Part shown: positions 6,483 to 8,327 of the stretch, piece by piece
Numbering within the stretch: position 1 is the stretch's first letter
How the letters are laid out: each line of letters begins with the position of its first letter
NCBI GenBank assembly: GCA_946002045.1
Contig: CAMFYM010000056.1
Location: 1 to 8,327 of the forward strand
DNA length: 8,327 bases
Source of the DNA: an uncultured Clostridia bacterium
Lineage (GTDB): Bacteria > Bacillota > Clostridia > Oscillospirales > Acutalibacteraceae
Reading direction: 5' to 3'
Notes under the pieces: generated by a model
The model's input: only the letters and a program-made list of their open reading frames with translations
What the model was told of the DNA's origin: nothing
Databases searched by the model: none
Made by a program: the position numbers and the translations under genes

Positions 6483-7160
6483 ATGATAACTCTTGAACAG
6501 AGAATTAACTATAAATTTAAAAATCGTGCTTATCTTATGGAGGCGTTAACTCACTCCTCCTTTGCCAACGAAAGGAATAACGGTGCTAAAAGTAACGAGC
6601 GTATGGAGTTTTTAGGCGACTCTGTTTTATCGTTAATCTCAAGTGAGCTTTTGTTTAAAACATATCCCGATACACCGGAGGGTGAGCTTACTAAATTAAA
6701 ATCATCATTAGTTTGCACATCAAGTCTGTCCGGATTTGCAAAGCAAATCCATTTAGGTGATTACCTTTTTCTCGGCAAGGGCGAGGTTAATACAGGTGGT
6801 GCAGAGCGTCCCTCTATTTTGGAGGATGCCTTTGAGTCACTGATTGCAGCTATTTATCTTGACGGTGGTCTTGAGGCAGCAAGAGCCTTTGTGGAGAGCT
6901 TCCTTAAATCAGCCCTTGACAGTCACAAGATTAACTTTAAGGATTACAAAACTACCTTGCAGGAGGTTATTCAGCAAAATCCCGACCAAAGCATTAACTA
7001 TGTATTTGTTGGCTCATCAGGGCCTGACCATAACAAAATATTTGAGGTTGAGGTTAAATTGAACTCCAACACTATCGGTAAAGGAAAGGGAAAAACAAAG
7101 AAGAGTGCAGAGCAGGCTGCTGCCAGAGAAGCACTGACTTTGATGGGTTTATTAGATTGA
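6483..7160 (+). CDS. rnc: Ribonuclease III
   Basis: RNase III is a Mg2+-dependent homodimeric endonuclease that cuts double-stranded RNA, including 16S/23S rRNA precursors and structured mRNAs. The 225-residue length is standard. The catalytic domain (about 1-150) contains the signature NERMEFLGDSVL (38-49), with Glu39, Glu42 and Asp46. TPEGELTKLKSSLV (64-77) supplies Glu66. SILEDAFESLIAAIYLDGG (111-129) supplies Asp115 and Glu118. These correspond to the E. coli metal-binding and catalytic residues. The double-stranded-RNA-binding domain spans about 153-222, from KTTLQEVIQ to GKGKTKKSAEQAAAREAL. Start choice is supported by GAGGA at 6471-6475, seven bases before the ATG. The stop overlaps the next gene by four bases. 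A perfect 8-bp inverted repeat lies inside the gene at 6732-6750. Confidence 0.98.
   Translation: MITLEQRINYKFKNRAYLMEALTHSSFANERNNGAKSNERMEFLGDSVLSLISSELLFKTYPDTPEGELTKLKSSLVCTSSLSGFAKQIHLGDYLFLGKGEVNTGGAERPSILEDAFESLIAAIYLDGGLEAARAFVESFLKSALDSHKINFKDYKTTLQEVIQQNPDQSINYVFVGSSGPDHNKIFEVEVKLNSNTIGKGKGKTKKSAEQAAAREALTLMGLLD
6732..6750 (+). repeat. Perfect 8-bp inverted repeat with AAA loop inside rnc
   Basis: GGATTTGC at 6732-6739 and GCAAATCC at 6743-6750 are exact reverse complements separated by AAA, so the mRNA can form an 8-bp hairpin with a three-base loop. Beyond a mismatched 3x3 region, weak further pairing (mostly G-U) is possible over about five positions. The bases encode SGFAKQI in the RNase III catalytic domain. 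No U-tract follows, so it is not an intrinsic terminator. Confidence 0.45.
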
Positions 7161-8128
7161 AAAAGGGTAATATAAGCATTTTCGTCCCTCATGAGGGTTG
7201 CCCCTGTGCCTGTTCATTTTGTAATCAAAAAACAATAACGGGAGCACAGACATCACCTAATGCTCAGGATGTAATAAACGCCGTTAACACAGCCTTAAAA
7301 AGAAAAGGCTATGAATATGAAATTGCTTTTTTCGGTGGCTCCTTTACTGCTATTGAGCGTGATTATATGCTTGAGCTTTTAGGTGCTGCAAGGCAGTTTG
7401 TTGAAAAGGGACAGGTTAAGGGTATTCGTATTTCCACAAGACCCGATTGTATTGATAAGGATATTCTTGATTTACTTAAGGAATACGGTGTAACAAGCAT
7501 TGAGCTTGGAGCACAGAGTATGGATGACGAGGTTTTGCTTGCCAATAGGCGTGGCCACAATGCTCAATCGGTTGTTGATGCAAGTGAGCTGATTAAGTCA
7601 TACGGCTTTGAGCTTGGACTCCAGATGATGACAGGTCTATATAAAGACACAACAGAGAAAGCAATAGAAACTGCAAAAAAAATAATTGCACTTTCCCCCG
7701 ATACAGTTAGGATTTATCCAACTGTTGTGTTAAAGGGAACATATCTTGCTCAGCTTTATCTTAGCGAGGAGTACAAGCCTCTTAATCCCGATGATTCAGC
7801 CGAGCTTTGCGCACAGCTTGTCCCTATGTTTGAAGAAGCAGGAATAAAGATTATTCGACTTGGACTTCATTCAAGCAAGGATATTAAGGATAATATGCTG
7901 GCAGGTGGATTTCACGATAGCTTCGGAGAGCTTGTAAAGTCACGAATTATGGTTAACAAAATTCTTGAGCTTCCTCCTGCCGATTATCAGGTTTTTGTTA
8001 ATCCACGCTCTCTTTCAAAGCTGAAGGGCAATAACAAAAGCAATATCTATCTCCTTATTGAAAGGGGATATAACATAAAAATTATTACCGACAACGGATT
8101 AGATGTTGACGAATTGAGGATTAAATAA
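7157..8128 (+). CDS. Elp3-like radical SAM protein, no acetyltransferase domain
   Basis: This 323-residue protein is a radical S-adenosylmethionine enzyme of unknown substrate. The 4Fe-4S motif is Cys15-x3-Cys19-x2-Cys22 in GCPCACSFCNQKTITG, with an extra Cys17. FFGGSFTAI (58-66) occupies the SAM-binding GGE-like position. STRPD (93-97), IELGAQSMDDEVL (115-127), NRRGHN (130-135) and GLQMMTGL (154-161) are typical of the Elp3/HemN-like branch. True Elp3 has a C-x9-C-x2-C cluster and a C-terminal GNAT domain. Here the spacing is canonical and the protein ends without GNAT, so calling it Elp3 would over-reach. Clostridial genomes often carry such a gene between rnc and smc. The start is TTG at 7157, overlapping the rnc stop (TTGA). 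No in-frame ATG precedes the cysteine cluster, so a later start would remove it. Only a weak GGG at 7145-7147 could serve as ribosome binding site, which suggests coupling to rnc. Confidence 0.88.
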   Translation: MKKGNISIFVPHEGCPCACSFCNQKTITGAQTSPNAQDVINAVNTALKRKGYEYEIAFFGGSFTAIERDYMLELLGAARQFVEKGQVKGIRISTRPDCIDKDILDLLKEYGVTSIELGAQSMDDEVLLANRRGHNAQSVVDASELIKSYGFELGLQMMTGLYKDTTEKAIETAKKIIALSPDTVRIYPTVVLKGTYLAQLYLSEEYKPLNPDDSAELCAQLVPMFEEAGIKIIRLGLHSSKDIKDNMLAGGFHDSFGELVKSRIMVNKILELPPADYQVFVNPRSLSKLKGNNKSNIYLLIERGYNIKIITDNGLDVDELRIK

Positions 8129-8327
8129 TGGTTTTAAGGACACTTGAAATGCAGGGATTTAAGTCTTTCCCTGACAAAACTGAATTGAATTTCGGCAAAG
8201 GTATTACAGCCGTTGTTGGACCTAACGGTTCAGGTAAGAGTAATATTTCCGATGCTGTTAGATGGGTGCTTGGTGAAACAAGCACAAAATCCTTAAGAGG
8301 CTCAAAAATGGAGGATGTTATCTTTGG
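8128..8327 (+). CDS. smc: Chromosome segregation ATPase SMC, N-terminal fragment
   Basis: SMC forms the bacterial condensin ring with ScpA and ScpB and helps organise and separate replicated chromosomes. Only 66 codons lie in the window, and the reading frame runs off the right edge. Full-length SMC is roughly 1,150-1,200 residues. The fragment begins LRTLEMQGFKSFPDKTELNF (3-22), the usual SMC opening. It then has the Walker A ATP-binding loop GPNGSGKSN (31-39), with Lys37 and Ser38, and DAVRWVLGE followed by SLRGSKMEDVIF. The order rnc then smc is conserved across Firmicutes. The start ATG overlaps the radical SAM stop by one base (TAATG), with TGAGGA at 8115-8120 as ribosome binding site. 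The truncation is due to the window, not to the gene. Confidence 0.97.
   Translation, partial: MVLRTLEMQGFKSFPDKTELNFGKGITAVVGPNGSGKSNISDAVRWVLGETSTKSLRGSKMEDVIF

Noticed and set aside
7675..7682. Run of eight adenines in the radical SAM gene
   Set aside because: It is formed by Ala-Lys-Lys-Ile codons with the frame continuing intact on both sides through conserved sequence. There is no sign of a frameshift.

Overview
The window is one uninterrupted block of co-directional housekeeping genes on the + strand: seven complete genes and the first 66 codons of an eighth. The AT-rich composition, Shine-Dalgarno-type leaders, a folate-dependent TrmFO, and the gene orders dprA-topA-trmFO and plsX-rnc-(radical SAM)-smc all point to a low-GC Gram-positive bacterium. 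An anaerobic member of the Clostridia (for example an Oscillospiraceae/Ruminococcaceae-type gut bacterium) is the best inference. The sequence alone does not give genus or species.

Layout: 1-66 is a short leader that may carry the last codons of an upstream gene. Then come a TrmH/SpoU-family RNA 2'-O-methyltransferase (67-846), dprA (843-2048), topA (2062-4164), trmFO (4169-5467), plsX (5467-6453), rnc (6483-7160), an Elp3-like radical SAM protein without an acetyltransferase domain (7157-8128), and smc (8128 to the window edge). Four of the seven junctions overlap by 1 or 4 bases. The other three gaps are 4, 13 and 29 bases. No gap has a convincing terminator or room for an internal promoter. 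The block therefore looks like part of one long, translationally coupled operon.

The genes fall into three themes. RNA maturation is served by the TrmH-family enzyme, TrmFO, RNase III and possibly the radical SAM protein. DNA handling and chromosome organisation are served by DprA, topoisomerase I and SMC. PlsX carries out the first step of phospholipid synthesis. Two neighbourhoods that are separate in Bacillus subtilis (dprA-topA-trmFO-xerC-hslVU-codY and plsX-fabD-fabG-acpP-rnc-smc) are joined here. The xerC/hslVU/codY and fabD/fabG/acpP members are absent at the joins.

I found no mobile element, CRISPR array, tRNA, rRNA, riboswitch or defence system, and no evidence of a previously undescribed multi-gene system. 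The points most worth a second look are modest. They are a slippery heptamer near the end of topA whose -1 frame terminates exactly on the trmFO start codon, the joined operon with missing acpP, the uncharacterised radical SAM protein with a TTG start, and a perfect 8-bp hairpin inside the RNase III gene.
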